DNA of 64,000 bases from the NCBI RefSeq assembly GCF_037975245.1, contig NC_092573.1:18794265-18858264 (forward strand), given 5' to 3'. This DNA comes from Apostichopus japonicus (lineage: Eukaryota > Echinodermata > Holothuroidea > Aspidochirotida > Stichopodidae). The position numbers were made by a program, and so were the translations under genes. Below the pieces are notes generated by a model. The model made no database searches, was not told the origin of the DNA, and was given only the letters and a program-made list of their open reading frames with translations. Below are positions 13,601 through 28,600 of the stretch, piece by piece. Within the stretch, counting starts at the first letter, position 1, and each line of letters starts with the position of its first letter.

Positions 13601-16600
13601 AGAGCTCTTGAAAAGTCTGGTAACCAAGTGAATATTTTACCAAATGTTGGTTGAGGCATTAATTGCTTCCTTAATTTGCATCCAAGTTATACACAAAGCT
13701 GAAATGAGCACACACAAAAAGTTGAAATGAGCACACACAAAAAAGAGGCAATAAGCTAGAACGAGATTCTGACCAGGGAACTCAGGAAAATTAGTTCTGT
13801 GCTTCTAAAGACAAATGAGCTAACCACCTCAAGTGTCGAAGTTACGTAGCAATGATTTCTAGATTCATATTGATCAGTCTTTGCTGTGGAAGAGTAGAAT
13901 GGAGTTCGGCTAAGATGCATATGCAGCCAGTTGGAACAATATCCTAATTTACTAATTAACCACTCTACACTGTCCTCCCATACCATGCTTGAAAGCACTC
14001 ATACTGAGAGTATGAACAATTCCTTTTAAACCCTAAATCTAATAGAAACATGATATTCATAGTACTGTCAATAAAAGTGCTTTGAAGTATGTGGGGCATG
14101 AACCTACTGTATAGTATATTAGAAATCTGTTTCCCAACTGGGTCCAATAAGATGCCACAGTATACTGTACTTTGTGTACACAGTGTATTTAAATCAAGAA
14201 TAAATCACAAATAAGTTTGAAGGTAAGAAATATTTTATTTTGTACATCTCTTTTAGTTGCTCAACAGGTCTTCTCTACGGTTGATATTTTTTTGAAGTAA
14301 TTTCAACATGATTTCCTGAGAAGTTTGTGCTATCAGAGTGCTACTTGACTAATTAGCATCACAGGTATGATATTTATACTGCACACTGACTGTACCTTTA
14401 AAGGCCCACAACCACATATATATTAGTTAGGTCATACCTTGTACTTTGAGTGATTATCCAAACAGCTGGTGAAGAAGGTCAAACGAGGCCATTATAATTA
14501 GCAATAGTATGTACAGTAATGTGGATGGTATAGAGATGTACAGTATAACACATACATTGCACTTAGGGCTATGTGCACTGCTGGATGTAAATCCAGGGAC
14601 TTGCTGTGGAATCGCCCTGGACTGAGTCAAACTCTACAATACATTCACATGGCAACAACAACAACAACAAGCAATAAAAAAGCGGCATTATGTATTCCAA
14701 TGTAAACATGGCTAGGCTAATTCCATGTCTAGCCTGATGGTCCACAAGTGATAAAACATGTTAGGCAAGATAGTCCATCACATGTGACGAAATAAAGTAT
14801 TGTGATATTATTAAGATGAAATTGACACCAAAATAGATTGATTAGACCGTGCTATGGAATGTAGAATGCTTTATTCAATTAACATACTGTGTGATGATGG
14901 TTTTAAATTTTAAGATTCAGATTGATTCCCTGCTATATCAAAACAGTTTGAACAGAAAACTGTTTTTGTTAGTTTGTTTATGAATTGCACAACAGATTGC
15001 TTTGAGCTTAAAGGAATAACAAAGGCAGGGATCAAAGACAATTTATATTATTCAGTAACCTCAAAACACTCTAGTATTCAGTTTTAAAGTTAACTACTTC
15101 CTGTTTGACTGAATACGCTTGCTTTGAAAATCGGCTCCTAAGGCCTCACCACAATACACAGTAAGCCGCCATTGATAACGTAATACGCTTGAATTTCCAT
15201 ATTGATGACGTCAGAGAGGAACAACTCAATACGCTGTACTGAAGCATAATCAGTAAACAATAATTTCATTAGAATTTTTCAACAAAAACCAAAGAAATCA
15301 AAGAAGGCTCCATGGCAGGGCCGCAACCTTATGATTTTGAACCGATATTTCACAGTGCTCAGAGGAATTACAGGCAAGGAATATGTAAGAGTTTACAGAG
15401 CAGAAGAGGATGTATGGCAACTGTGCGATAATGGAGGTGGAGTGTGTTTGTTGCCACGAAGTGGATTATTTTCCGAAGATTCTTTCATCCCCAAAAGGCT
15501 GTTTAACAGTCAGTACAGACTTTGAAACCGTTTGCCAACATAAAGCGGTACTAAGAGCTACCTTATTGATGAGGAAGGACATCCATGTCCACACAAGGAA
15601 CATTCCATTTGAATTGGATATGAAGTACTGTAAGCCTAGGTCTGGCAAGGCATGCTGTATGCTTAATGTTACAGTCAGCCTACATTGTAATCAATATGGA
15701 ATTTTCAAGCATATTACATAATCAATGGCCTTGCCTGCCTTCGTTATTCCTGTAAGAAAGTCTGTTGATCAAAGCAAACATCAATGCCTAGCCTACACCT
15801 ACAGTACGTACACTTTAACAGTAAGAGTTCAAGCCTAGCCTACTCTGCATATATAAATATGTACAGTATAATTGCAACTGGTTCAGTTATGGTCCTTAAA
15901 TGTTGACTATTAACTACATGTGCTTTTGTTTTTCCTATCATTAAAGGGGAATTTAAGTATTTTTAAATAAACAACAGAAAACAGACTGGAAAGTATACAA
16001 ATTTGAAAAGAGCAAAGGACTTTTAGTCTAAAATCAGAATCAAGCCCTATGACCTCAGAATTACAACTCCTAGTTTGTGTTGAGCTACTGACTGAGATAT
16101 TCATCCAGCCTGATGGCTAGAACAGATTCAGAAAGGAGAACTTCCTAGACCTCACGTAGAACCCTGCCAGAATAAGTTGAGTGAATCTGATAAGTTGTGA
16201 AATACGGTGAAGTATGGAAGATAACCAGTTAAAGGCATTGAAGACTCGACCCAAACCGCGTGCGGCCATCTGAAAAAGTTAACTTTCCGTTGCTTGCAAG
16301 TGACGTTGTGTTCGTGTCGCTACAAAATGCAAACAGTACAGTAATGAAACGTGATACCTTGTTATCTTTAGCTGGACCTGAGATGTCCATCGCTGTATTG
16401 TTTGTACACTGTGCTGTGGGTATTGACCGCAGCTGTATGTACTGACTGTACACTAGTGTCTAATTACCGACGGTAGCAAGCTGTGTGTGTGTATTTTCTG
16501 GGATCGATGGTGGTGTCTAACACTTCTGTTACACCTCTTTTGAAACTAGGTCAGATTACTGGGATTAGACGTTTCTTTTTTCGCGAGTCTTCACACCCTT

Positions 16601-19600
16601 TAATTTAATTGGGGCTTTAATTTAATTGGGGCATAAGGTTGACTGTAATAATGTGTAAAGCTGAAAAAGGATTACAGTGGATTTATGTTAGTAGTTCATG
16701 ATGTCCATGTGTTCCTGTTTATTACTCACTGTAGACAGCAACATTCATGTGATGAAAGAGCCAGTGAGTTTGTGTAACATTCCTAACATGACATAGCTAT
16801 GCGTACTTATACTATTTACTGTACATACTGTACTTCTTAAAAACAAATTCAAAGAAATTCTGATTTGCCTTTTCACTGAAATTGCTAAAATTACCAACCA
16901 AGAAAAGTATAGTGGAATATTATTGATCAAAATTTGCTCTCATTTCAAACAATTTGCCAGTTGGGATATATGAAATTTTTAAACTGTGTACAAAATATGT
17001 ACATGTACTGTACACACATGTACCGTAGCACTCAAGCAGGTTAACATTTATTTCTCTGACAGCTCGTTTTCTTGCTATAAATGTTAAAATTATTCATCTT
17101 GGAAGCTGTATTACTTTCTCAACAATAGAGGCCTGCAAAATGCCAGAGTTGGAAACTTATCACATTCTATTGAACATTGTTTTTTCCTTCTAAATAATGC
17201 AATTTTCTTCCTTCTTTTTTCTGTTGTTCTATTTTGTTCGAGTGCATCGGAATGTAATAAGATCCTCGTAGGCCTCCCCTAGACAAGAACCCTGCTCAGA
17301 CAGAGACTATAGTCAATGTCAACTCTGTGACAAGAGTCACTAATTTATTCGTTGAATAGACACTACAGTACTTATGAAGTTTACGTGGTACAGGGCAATA
17401 TATGCGCATGTCCTATGGAGCTCCATATGTTCATTACAATACAGTAGGTATAAAGGGCAATGTCAAAAAGACAATAAAATAACTCCCTTGTACATTGAAG
17501 ATGCGGACACTTTTACTATAAATTTACTTATCAAAAGAAAAAATATATCCTTTACTTCTTTTTGGATGAAGGGAAGGGGGGAGGAGAAGGGGGGTTGGCT
17601 TTAATTTCATATCAAATTCATCAATATTACACTATTACCAGCGACAAGATTCAAAGGGAATCAAATTTAAAAAAAGATTATCAGAAATATGATCTAAGGC
17701 AGCTGTTTTCTTTTTCTTTTGCAATTATTTTGGCTAAATTGTTTCTAAAGTTTTTAATATTAAATGCTACTTTAATATGTTGTTGAATAGCCAAGTTTTA
17801 ATTTCAAGTTAGGGTGACAACCCCCCAGTGCCATGCAAGAAAAATTATAATTTGTGATTTTGTGTTGCTCTTGTTAGTTTGGCTTTTAAGGTACTGTATC
17901 TCTACCGTAGTTTGATCTCATTGCTTATATGGTTTTGTTTATAGTTTTATACAGTACTTAGTTAATAGTTATAAAGTTTCTTTTATTTGTAAAGCACTTA
18001 GAGAATACTGTTAGCAAAAGTACAATAGCAATGATAATTTAATGATAATAATACTAAACCAGCATGACAAGTACAGCAGCCATTTGAACACAGCTGTTTA
18101 ATCTCCAGTCTGTTTACATTGACTATGAGTCTGTTTTATTTGTTAAAAAACTGCAAATCGCTGAAATTTTATAATGCTGATTTGTAAAAAAAAGATGCAA
18201 ACTGCTGAAATTTTACAATGCTGATTTGTAAGAAAAATGCAAATCACTGAAATTTTATAATGCTGATCCTACACCAATGTTATTCATTTTAATACTTGAC
18301 TAAACAAGAGCCCAAGGGCACTGTGGTTCCTTGCTTGGGGTATATGACAATACACATAATATTATCAAGCAAGATTGGGCTCAAATAGTCCAAGTAATTG
18401 TGGTCCTACATGTTCCCATAAAGTAACCAACACTATAGCCAACACTTTTGTGATCACAAAATGTGATCGGATTTTGGATCAAAAGGCACTTTTGAGATCT
18501 AAGTATGGCGTCGAAAATGTAAGAAATATAAGAGACCTACAAGCGTGTCAACAGATATGATAACATTAGTGACCTCAGATGACATGACCTTTAAGTTTCA
18601 AAATGTTCCACCACCCCGTTCACAACTTGTCCCAAAATATCAACCATGTCACACCTTGGCATTGAGATTTAATTGCATTAAATTAAAAAAAATTAACTTT
18701 GAACTTGTATACATAACTTCACACACAAAGGTCACCCGAAGGTCAACCAATTGACATTTTTGAAAGGTGAGATCTAAATAGAGCATGACTGTAAAAATTC
18801 AAACATTTTTTCTTGCCCATTTTCTCCCCCCAAAATACTACTTTTTTAACATTAGCTGACCTTTGGTGACGTTGGACCACATGACCGTTAAGTTTGAAAA
18901 TATTCCCCTATACCATTTGCAACTTGTCCAAAAAAATAAACCTGGTCACACCTTGGCACTGGGAGTTATTGCATTAAATGTGTGAAAATTAACTTTGACC
19001 TCATATAACTTCGCACACGAAGGTCACATGGGGGTCAACCCATTGACATTTATGATCAGAAGGTACCTTTAACATCTGAAAATAGCATCGAAACTGTAAA
19101 AATCCACAAAACACGAAAAGATCACCAGAGGTCAAATTGAGGTCAAGGGTCACCCAGATGCGGGTCGACAATTGGATTACATTGAAGCAACTCCCAACCC
19201 TAACGGACAATTTGTTCTCAAGTTATCGCAAAAATACTAGTTTTTTTATCATTAATTGACCTTTGGTGACCTCGGATCACATGACCCTTAAGTTTGAAAA
19301 TATTCCCCTATACCATTTGCAACTACTCCAAAAATATCAACCTTGTCACAACTTGGAACTGGGAGTTATTGCATTAAATGTCTGAAAATTAACTTTGACC
19401 TCATATAACTTCCCACACGAAGGTCACATGGGGGTCAACCTATTGACATTTATGATCAGAAGGTACCTTTAACATCTGAAAATAGCATCGAAACTGTAAA
19501 AATCTACAAAACACGAAAAGGTCACCAGAGGTCAAATTGAGGTCAAGGGTCACCCAGATGCGGGTCGACAATTGGATTACATTGAAGCAACTCCCAACCC

Positions 19601-22600
19601 TAACGGACAATTTGTTCTCAAGTTATCGCAAAAATACTAGTTTTTTTATCATTAATTGACCTTTGGTGACCTCGGATCACATGACCCTTAAGTTTGAAAA
19701 TATTCCCCTATACCATTTGCAACTTGTCTCAAAATATCAAGTGTGTAACACCTTGGCACTGGGAGTTATTACACTAAATGTCTGAAAATTAACTTTGACC
19801 TCATATAACTTAACATACAAAGGTCACCTTGGGTCAACTTATTGACATTTTTGATTGATGAGACCTAAATTTGAGCATCAAACTATACAAATTCAAACAT
19901 TTTTTCTTTACCCATTTTCTGCCCCAAAAATACTAGTTTTTTAACATTAATTGACCTTTGGTGACCTCGGATCACATGACCGTTAAGTTTGAAAATATTT
20001 CCCTATACCATTTGCAACTTGTCCAAAAATATCAACCATGTCACACCTTGGAACTGGGAGTTGTTGCATTAAATGTCTGAAAATTAACTTTGACCTCGTA
20101 TAACTTCGCACACGAAGGTTCACACGGGTGTCAACCAATTGACATTTTTGATCGGAAGGTACCTTTGATATCCAAATCTAGCATCAAAACCAAACATTTC
20201 CTTTTTTGCTCGTTTCCTCCCAAAATAAGCACATTTTTTCTAATGTGACCTTTGACCTTGGTTTCAGATGTAGTTTAATCTCCTGATTCCAAAAAACAAA
20301 ACAACAAGTCTGTACAACCATCCTAACTCTGACCGAAAAACTTTGACCCCATATAACTTCGCACATAAAGGTCACACGGGGTCAACCCATTGACATTTAT
20401 GATCAGAAGGTACCTTTGACATCTGAAAATAGCATCAAAACTGTAAAAATCCCCAAAAACACGTAAAGGTCACCAGAGGTCAAATGGAGGTCAAGGGTCA
20501 CCCAGATGCGGGTCGACAATTGAATAACATTGAAGCAACTCCCAACCCTAACGGACATTTCGTTCTCAAGTTATCGCAAAAATACTAGTTTTTTATCATT
20601 AATTGACCTTTGGTGACCTCGGATCACATGACCGTTAAGTTTGAAAATGCTCCCCTAACCAGTTCACAACTTGTCCCAAAATATCAATCTTGTCACACAT
20701 TGGCACTGGGAGTTATTGCAGTTTTAATATTTTCGGTTTTTGGACCATAACTGACCTTTGGTGACCTTTGTGGGCACCAGAAACAATAGGGCACACCTTC
20801 TCCATATGGCGGATCTATAGTCCAAGTTTGGCCTCAATCCAACATTCCCTTATTGAGATAGAGCGTACCCAAGCAAGTGTCACAGACACACACACACACA
20901 CACATACATACATACACACACACGCCAACCTGACTGCATAGGTTCCTTTTGCTAAAGCAAGGAACCAAAAATGTTTCATTTCAAATATTGACGAAATAGT
21001 GAAAAATCTTGGAAATTTTCCAATTAGTCTTTTACATTGTGATTATCATACTATCATGTTTCCGGAGAAAGATATTTTTAAGGGTCAAACCAATTGATTT
21101 CTTACTCACACATCAATCTTCCTGTGAGTGGTTATATAGTGCTACTACTGCAGCTGGTGATTACCCTACAACACCTTTTAATGAGAATGTGAATTTCTTC
21201 CCCAATTCATATGCAAAATAGGTAACTTCAAAACTATCGATTGCTCCCACTGGATAAAAAATCAATCCACTTTCACCAACGGCAACACTTCAACCCCACA
21301 ACTCCAAGATGCCCCACACTATCGCTTCAAATGCCACTGCCTTATTGTACCCACTTAAAAACCATGTCATAGGTATTGATATAAATTGCATCGTTCAAAA
21401 TAACGTATGAAAGATTACAGTATATACAAATAACACATCTAAATATGTATGAAGTTCACTTAATTGAGATTTAACAAGCTGATCAAAATGGATTAAGTAA
21501 TATGGTCCGTCCTTATCGGCTAACCACAATCTTTCTCTTTGCAAATATTTTGATCCCCTGAGGGTGCTGAGAGACTGCTCGAGTCAATGCAGATCTTCTT
21601 GTCAAAGAGTGTGCAAATTCATTAGATACGACACAGCTAACACACGTACAGTGATCGTAGTGAAATGTAGGACACATGTGTGCTGGTGTGAATATAATCA
21701 CCTGAGTCACTGCATATCTGTGGCAATATGGTTAAATACGGTCAGCAATGTAGTTAAATACGGTCAGTGGAGCCATAATCAAAACTAGTTACGTGCATTA
21801 GACTAATTCCGATGACCCAACGACGACGATGTGAGTATGCGGTAGTCACCTGCACCATAATGTCCTTCTTAATGAAAAAGCTAATGAGATCATTCCTGTA
21901 TATGTGCGTAGCAATTAACCATTGGACCAAAACCGTACAGGCAGACACCGAGTTACATACAAACTGTACAGATACTGTACTGAACACATGGTACTGTACA
22001 GATACTGTACCGAACACATGGTACTGTACATGTAAACTGAAGTACAGTAGTTTGCTATACACTTACAGTAATGTGCACAGTTTTGTAAGATGTGCACAAC
22101 AGGGCTCAAAACAGAACTTAAAACTTCATTTATAAGGGCTCTAATAGGGAACCCAAAAAAATTGTAACTAGGGCAAAACTGCCTAGTTTTTTGTTTTTTT
22201 GGGGGGGGGGGAGGAGGATCAATCTCTCCTTCTTGCTGTCTACTCATAACACCTTTGTTAAAGACACTTTTTCCTCCGTCTTTTGTGTCTGTAATATTTT
22301 ATTCTTTTAATAACAACGTGTCAGAACCTGAGGCATTTGGTGGCAGTCCTGTGAATAATTACAAAGACATATCAACAAGAGAGAGAGAGAGAGACACGCA
22401 AAAACGTAATAAAAGATCAAAGTTTGGAAACCAATCTGACAAGCATGTAACAATGAAAATCTGCCCATGCAACACAGGTGATTTACTTCAAAATCGTAGA
22501 AGTTGGATGGAAGAGGAATTTGCGTGGTGACCAAGAAGTGGGTTCAGTCAGAGGTTGCAGTGCTAAAGTTATTTACTTTCTGTAGCTCAGATAGATTAAG

Positions 22601-25600
22601 TGCAGATGTTCAGTGGAGACAGGTAAGAGAGAGCAAAGAGGTAACTGAACGGGGAGCTAAATAAACCACAGTCTTGGTAGTGCTTTCTGATTACTGAATT
22701 CAAATTAAAGAGTTTTCAGTTTCAAGATCAGGCATCACCTGCTACCACAAGTCAGTAAGTAGATGAAAAAATCATAAAGGAAGGGTTCAAAAGGTCATTC
22801 CAAACAATATGTGAATATTTGAAGGGAGCCGAGCAATACAGTCCGTGTTTACGAGAGGTTACAGTACCTTGAATGATGTATGATCCAAGACGAGCAGCCT
22901 CCTCGAAGGAGCAGTGGAGTCGGCCTTTCTTCAGATCACGTTTCAATTGAAGGAAAAGTTGGTACCGGGAGATCTCCTCCTTGAGCTTGGTGGCGCTTAT
23001 GGGGTAAAACTTGACGCGGAATTTGATGATCCTTGGAGCACTTACTCCTGCAAGAAAAATACATTTCACCAAAAGTTAAACTTCATAGGCACGGTAGAAT
23101 AAGGTGCTAAGGTTGTGAGGAGACAGGTAAGCGAGGAGCGAAGTTAGTTACATTTCACCAAAAGTTAAATGTAAAAGTCCTAAAAAAAATCCATTTAAAA
23201 AAAAAAAAAATGTCTACAAAGATACATAGTCTACAAATAACAGACAGCACAAACGGGTAAGTTTTACGGCTCTACAAGAAAACACTACTTGATTTAATAA
23301 TGGTGGCCTAAATGTATGGGATGGCTTTACATTGCTGCATCAATAAAATCATTGTTGTTATCTACATCGAACGTTGAATGATGAATGAAGGCAGAAGAAG
23401 TTGCAAAAGTTAGCCATGCTGTTAGAAACTTTGAACATTGCTGCACAAATCTCTGATTCTCGAGTACACTATCTCATCAAAACCATTTATCACCAAACGC
23501 CTCTAGAATGACATATATTTAACTTAAATGCTTTGAAATATTTGTCATCACTGATACAGGTGGGGTGGGAATGAAGGTGTAGGATTGGTATAGAGAGGAC
23601 TGGGGGATCAGGACTGGGCAAGGGGGCGGAGGAGGAAACCTTAGCAAGCTTCAAAAGTATGACTAGTTACTGTAAGTAATGTTTAGAAGATTTAGAAGTA
23701 AAGTTCAGAAGATTGCAAACATACTGTATCTTGAACGGAAGGGGGGGGGGGGATGATTTAAAATGATACAGATATAGCACCACTAGTCACTTAAGCTAAA
23801 AGAGAACAAAAGATGAATCCACCACCAAGTGCAAGATAGACTTTCTTAAAGTTATTATGAAACAGGCAGGCTTTCTTAGAGTGTTGCTTTTGATCCTAGC
23901 TTTGCAATATTTTACCCAAAAAATATGAAAGTTGACCAAAAGATTTGAAAATCCTGAACAAACTAACACATACTATCCCTCATGTTTTCAAAGATTTGTT
24001 TTCTTCAAAATCATGCATGAGTTTACAATTTTAAACAAACCAACCCCCGTCCATAACTTACAAATCTTGCTACAATAAGTATGAATCACATACAAAGCTA
24101 AACTGAACAATTGACACCAATTAATGTGAATACCAACCAATTGTTTTTAATGGTACAAACTAATATGAAACAGTTATAGCAACAATATGAAAAATATGAA
24201 TGGAATGATACAAATAGTCATGTTTACAACTCAAAGCAGTTTTCAACATCTAAATTTCCAGTTCCAATCACACAGCAATTTCCTGTAGATGTATTTTGTT
24301 TCAGTCTTTTTTCAGACTTAACAAAACTATCAAAACTTTAATTCAAATCTTCTTATTTTGTTAAAATTAAGGGTTAATTATCCATTTTTTGCCATGTCAT
24401 AATTTTATGAATTTCAAAGTAATAGAAAACTGTAGCATTGCATATATATACACTTTACATTGCTCTACTTAAGATCACATACTTTCTTTGTTTGTTGAAA
24501 TTCTATCGTTGCATGGGATATACATGTGTGATGTTTGCACAAATTAATACTACAAACATTGTGTACCTCTCAAACACGATGGGTTGAAGTGGAACAAAAT
24601 AATGTTGCATCCTGAAATGCCATAACAGTACTGTAAAATTCCAAGCATTGCTGCTATCAATGTTAGTATTAATGTAGTATGTATTATGTACCACACGCCA
24701 CGTCAGGAAGACTTCTTTAACATCGACGTTTGACCTCTGCGCACGCACTTTAAGAACGAGTCAGACTTTACAGAGAGGCATGAGGCATTTGACTCACCTT
24801 GGTCCTCCCTAATTAATTCTCCGCATGGCTAACTGACTAACCTTTATTATCTATGCACGTGTGGCTAATGCAGTACAAACTTGTAAACTTGACTTCAACC
24901 CTACAGATTGATACTGATTTTGTGCCAACCATGTCTCAGGCGCATTCCCAATTTGTCGAAGCTTTAAAAGCTTGCTACAGGACCAGCAGAGCTGTGTGGA
25001 TGTACAGTATATACTGTACAAAATGGTAAATGTAATATGACATCTCTTATTGAGGTACATGTGCAGGGAGATGTTCTTTGCTTCCCTGGGAAATGAAATG
25101 ATGATTACGTACTGTAGGTGCAAGGGTGTTCTGTATCCATCATAGTGACTCCAATGGATATATGTATACACACCCTGGTCAATGAACAGTGAATTTAATG
25201 TAGTACAAATTAACTGTAAGAATCATGAAGCAGCTAGAGGTTACACTTCTATTATGAGAGTGGATGTATCATCTCCACTGTCCCATACAAGTACAATAGA
25301 ATGACCAGAAAATGGTCAGCTGTGGTCAAATTGGAACTCTTGATTTAATAACTTCCTTTCTATACTATATTCTATCATATCTTTACTGAGATATCCTTAA
25401 TTGTCTAATGTTATCCCTCCTCTTCGACTTGTGGAGGGTAATTTTCATTGGGCAGAAACTTCAGGAAAAGAGTTGAAACTTCTAGCAAATTTATAACTTG
25501 CTACAATTTTTTTTTTTTTGGGGGGGGGTGCAGGAGGGGAGGAAGAACACTGATTATTTTTGACGGCATTGATTTGTAAAAACAGTCCTGAAGCAATTAA

Positions 25601-28600
25601 TATTTGGATTTCCATATAACAGAAAGAGATCGGTTAACTATGTCACAATACTGTAAACTTATTGAGAGTTGTGTGTTCATGACAAGCAAAAGTATTGTGA
25701 ACCTATATATGCTACAGTATACCTTTCATACTCAAAAGTCAACACACAATGAACCTATTTCGAATAGCAACTTTGCACAGTATTATTCCACATGTAAAAA
25801 CAGATGCTTATCTCTGTAGATTAACTTTTATTATAATAATTACAACAATAATAAGAATAATAATCAGCAGTCATTTTTACGACGCTTAAAGCGACCACAA
25901 ATGTGGGAGAAACCCGAAAGGGTTTATGGATTAGAACTCATTCGTCAGGTGGCTTCCAGTTCAACATTTTAACTCAAATTTGGAATCTTCTTCAATTTAG
26001 AAAGTCATTTCAGTATCAATGGCAAGCCAATCGTCAAAGCTAAAGTGAAAGGGTACTTACATCTAGTGTTAAATATATTCCTTTCAGGGTTCTTTGTACG
26101 TACTTCGACTTTTTGAAGATTTTATAATAATATGGGAAATACTGGTAGGCAGATTTCAGTTCAATAACAAGCTCAAATGTGAACCAATTTAGTCAAAATA
26201 CAAGACCTTTTGTGAAACGTTATACAGTATACAGTTTGTAATAAAATTTTGATAGATCTACTATATCACTGTCAATTTCTGCATGCCTCAAAAAGTAGAA
26301 AAATTAACTGAGCAAAAGAAAGAAAGCCACCAATTACGAATTGTTAACATCTATATGAACAACAATGAAAATTATGAAATACATATTAACTCCCATTCAT
26401 AAACACATCAACGCTTGTTAAATTTGCATAATTTTGGTAGTGTAGGGTAAATGGAGAACTGCATGGGATACATACATATATGTGTTGAAAACGACAAACG
26501 GTGGGTAGACAAACATTTCACAATGTAATACTGTACAGTAATAAAAGCATTTAGGCAAAGCAAACATGTACAACACGCAATAGGGCTATCATGAATCTCA
26601 TTCTAAATGATACCTGCATGGATTTACATGTATTCAAACTTCATGACCCATGTGTTTCATGAGACATGACCCTGCCCACTTGCCCCCCCTTTCCCCCTTC
26701 CATTTAGAATCGATGCTCATATGGACTATATGACATTGATGTTAAATTTAGCATATATAACTTTCTTGTAAATTTTGTATATCGTAATAATAATTGATAA
26801 ACTCAGGTAGTAAAAAACCTTTTTGTAGAGATGATAAAAAAACACAGACTGATAAAAAAAAAACCACTGATAAAAAACACCCACCTGATTTACAGAAGAA
26901 AAACAAAACCCTAATTATAAAATTGTATAATGAAGAAATTTCAAGCAAATGCCAATTACTACCCCTGTTTTAGCCACCAAGATGCAAATACTGTAGATTT
27001 TCTGGCATTTAAGAAATCCTACAACCTGCAGGAAGATTTTGATAACCTACAGGAAAATTATGATAACCAACTTTTGCATGTATACATACGTTGGTATAAC
27101 AATACTCTGAGGAAACTAATTTCAGTATCCAGAGTAGCAGTAAGCCTCCATTCTTTAGCCATTTGTTTAGCAAATAAACATGACCTATATCTGGCTACAA
27201 ACAATATTTACTTTACACAGTGCATTGATAACCCCATTTAATACCAAACATTTTACCATTTTCCTAATGTATTCAATAAGAATCTAGCAAAAGCACTTTA
27301 GAAATACAGCTCCAGAATTTTCGAGCAATAAACAAATTCATAAAAGAAAAAAAAGGGTTGCATCCAGAGTCATCATATCAAACAATTTTGCTGTTTAAGC
27401 ATATAACTCAACTGAAGCACACAAATGAGAGAATAATTTCTTCTTCTTCTCTTTTACTTTCTTTTCTTTTCTTTCTTAATGTTAGTTACAAATTTAAGGG
27501 TTTATAACAGCAAAAATTGATGGGATGTAAATTTGGATGTTTCAGGTTAATAGTGAAAGAGAGAAGTTAAAGGATTTTAGTGCAGATAGAATTTAGCATG
27601 CTTCATACTTACTGCTTTTTTGTTCTAAATAACAAAAACGAGTAAAAAAAAAAAAACAGTGAAGGAAAAAAACAGCAAGTATTTAACAACCTTCCAGAGT
27701 AAAATCTGACAAGTTACTAGAGACTTTCAGTTACATTTAGAGTATATACAGGAACAGACTGTTCTTACTGAAGCCTGGGTTCAATCTGGTTTGCTTTATG
27801 ACCCCAACTTTTACCTTCATTTTGGCGACTCTCCAACGGTGCATGTTGTGACCTGGGGATGGGGGACCTATGAGGAGGAGGAGGAGGAGGAATAGGAGGA
27901 GGAGGAGGAGGAGGAGGAGAAGGAGGAGGAGGAGGAGGAGGAGGAGGAGGAGGAGGAGGAGGAGGAGGAGGAGGAGGAGGAGGAGGAGGAGGAGGAGGAG
28001 GAATCCTTACCCCCATTGTGAAAATTTGAATGATTAAGGGCACTTACAGTAGCTGCCAATTTGAGTTACATTTTGCAACTTTTTGTATCAGCAATGTTGT
28101 GTTTATCTTTGATATTTTTTGGACGTCCCTCTGAAGTTTTTAGAGACCCTACTTAAATGGATTGCGCCCCACACTTTGAATACCAGGGCTCTACAGTACT
28201 TGTACATTTGATTATTTTAAAGCCCAGCTCTGTAAAAAGTCATTGACACTGTAAGTTCCGTTCAATGTTAAAGCATCAACCAGCGTTAATTTTGGTAAGG
28301 TTTGATCTACTATTCTATACACATGACCACATAACAATTTTTCAACAATTTCCTTTATTAGCTGAGCTAGTCAAGATTAATTTCAGAGTATTTAGAAACA
28401 GTCCAAATTAAATTTTGTAAAAATGTGATTAAAAGTTATTATGATACTAATGGCCCAGAAGATCCTTCCAAATCCATTCTTAATGACTGTGACACATACA
28501 GTACTTCAATAGTCCAAATCAAAGCTTGCTTCATCACTGCATAATCTGTACAGTACGTTACATGTCTCGAAACAGAAACCTGGTTTATGGTAGTTGCACA

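Noticed and set aside
27765-28059. Poly-proline and poly-serine reading frames
   Set aside because: Direct translation of the (GGA)n microsatellite.
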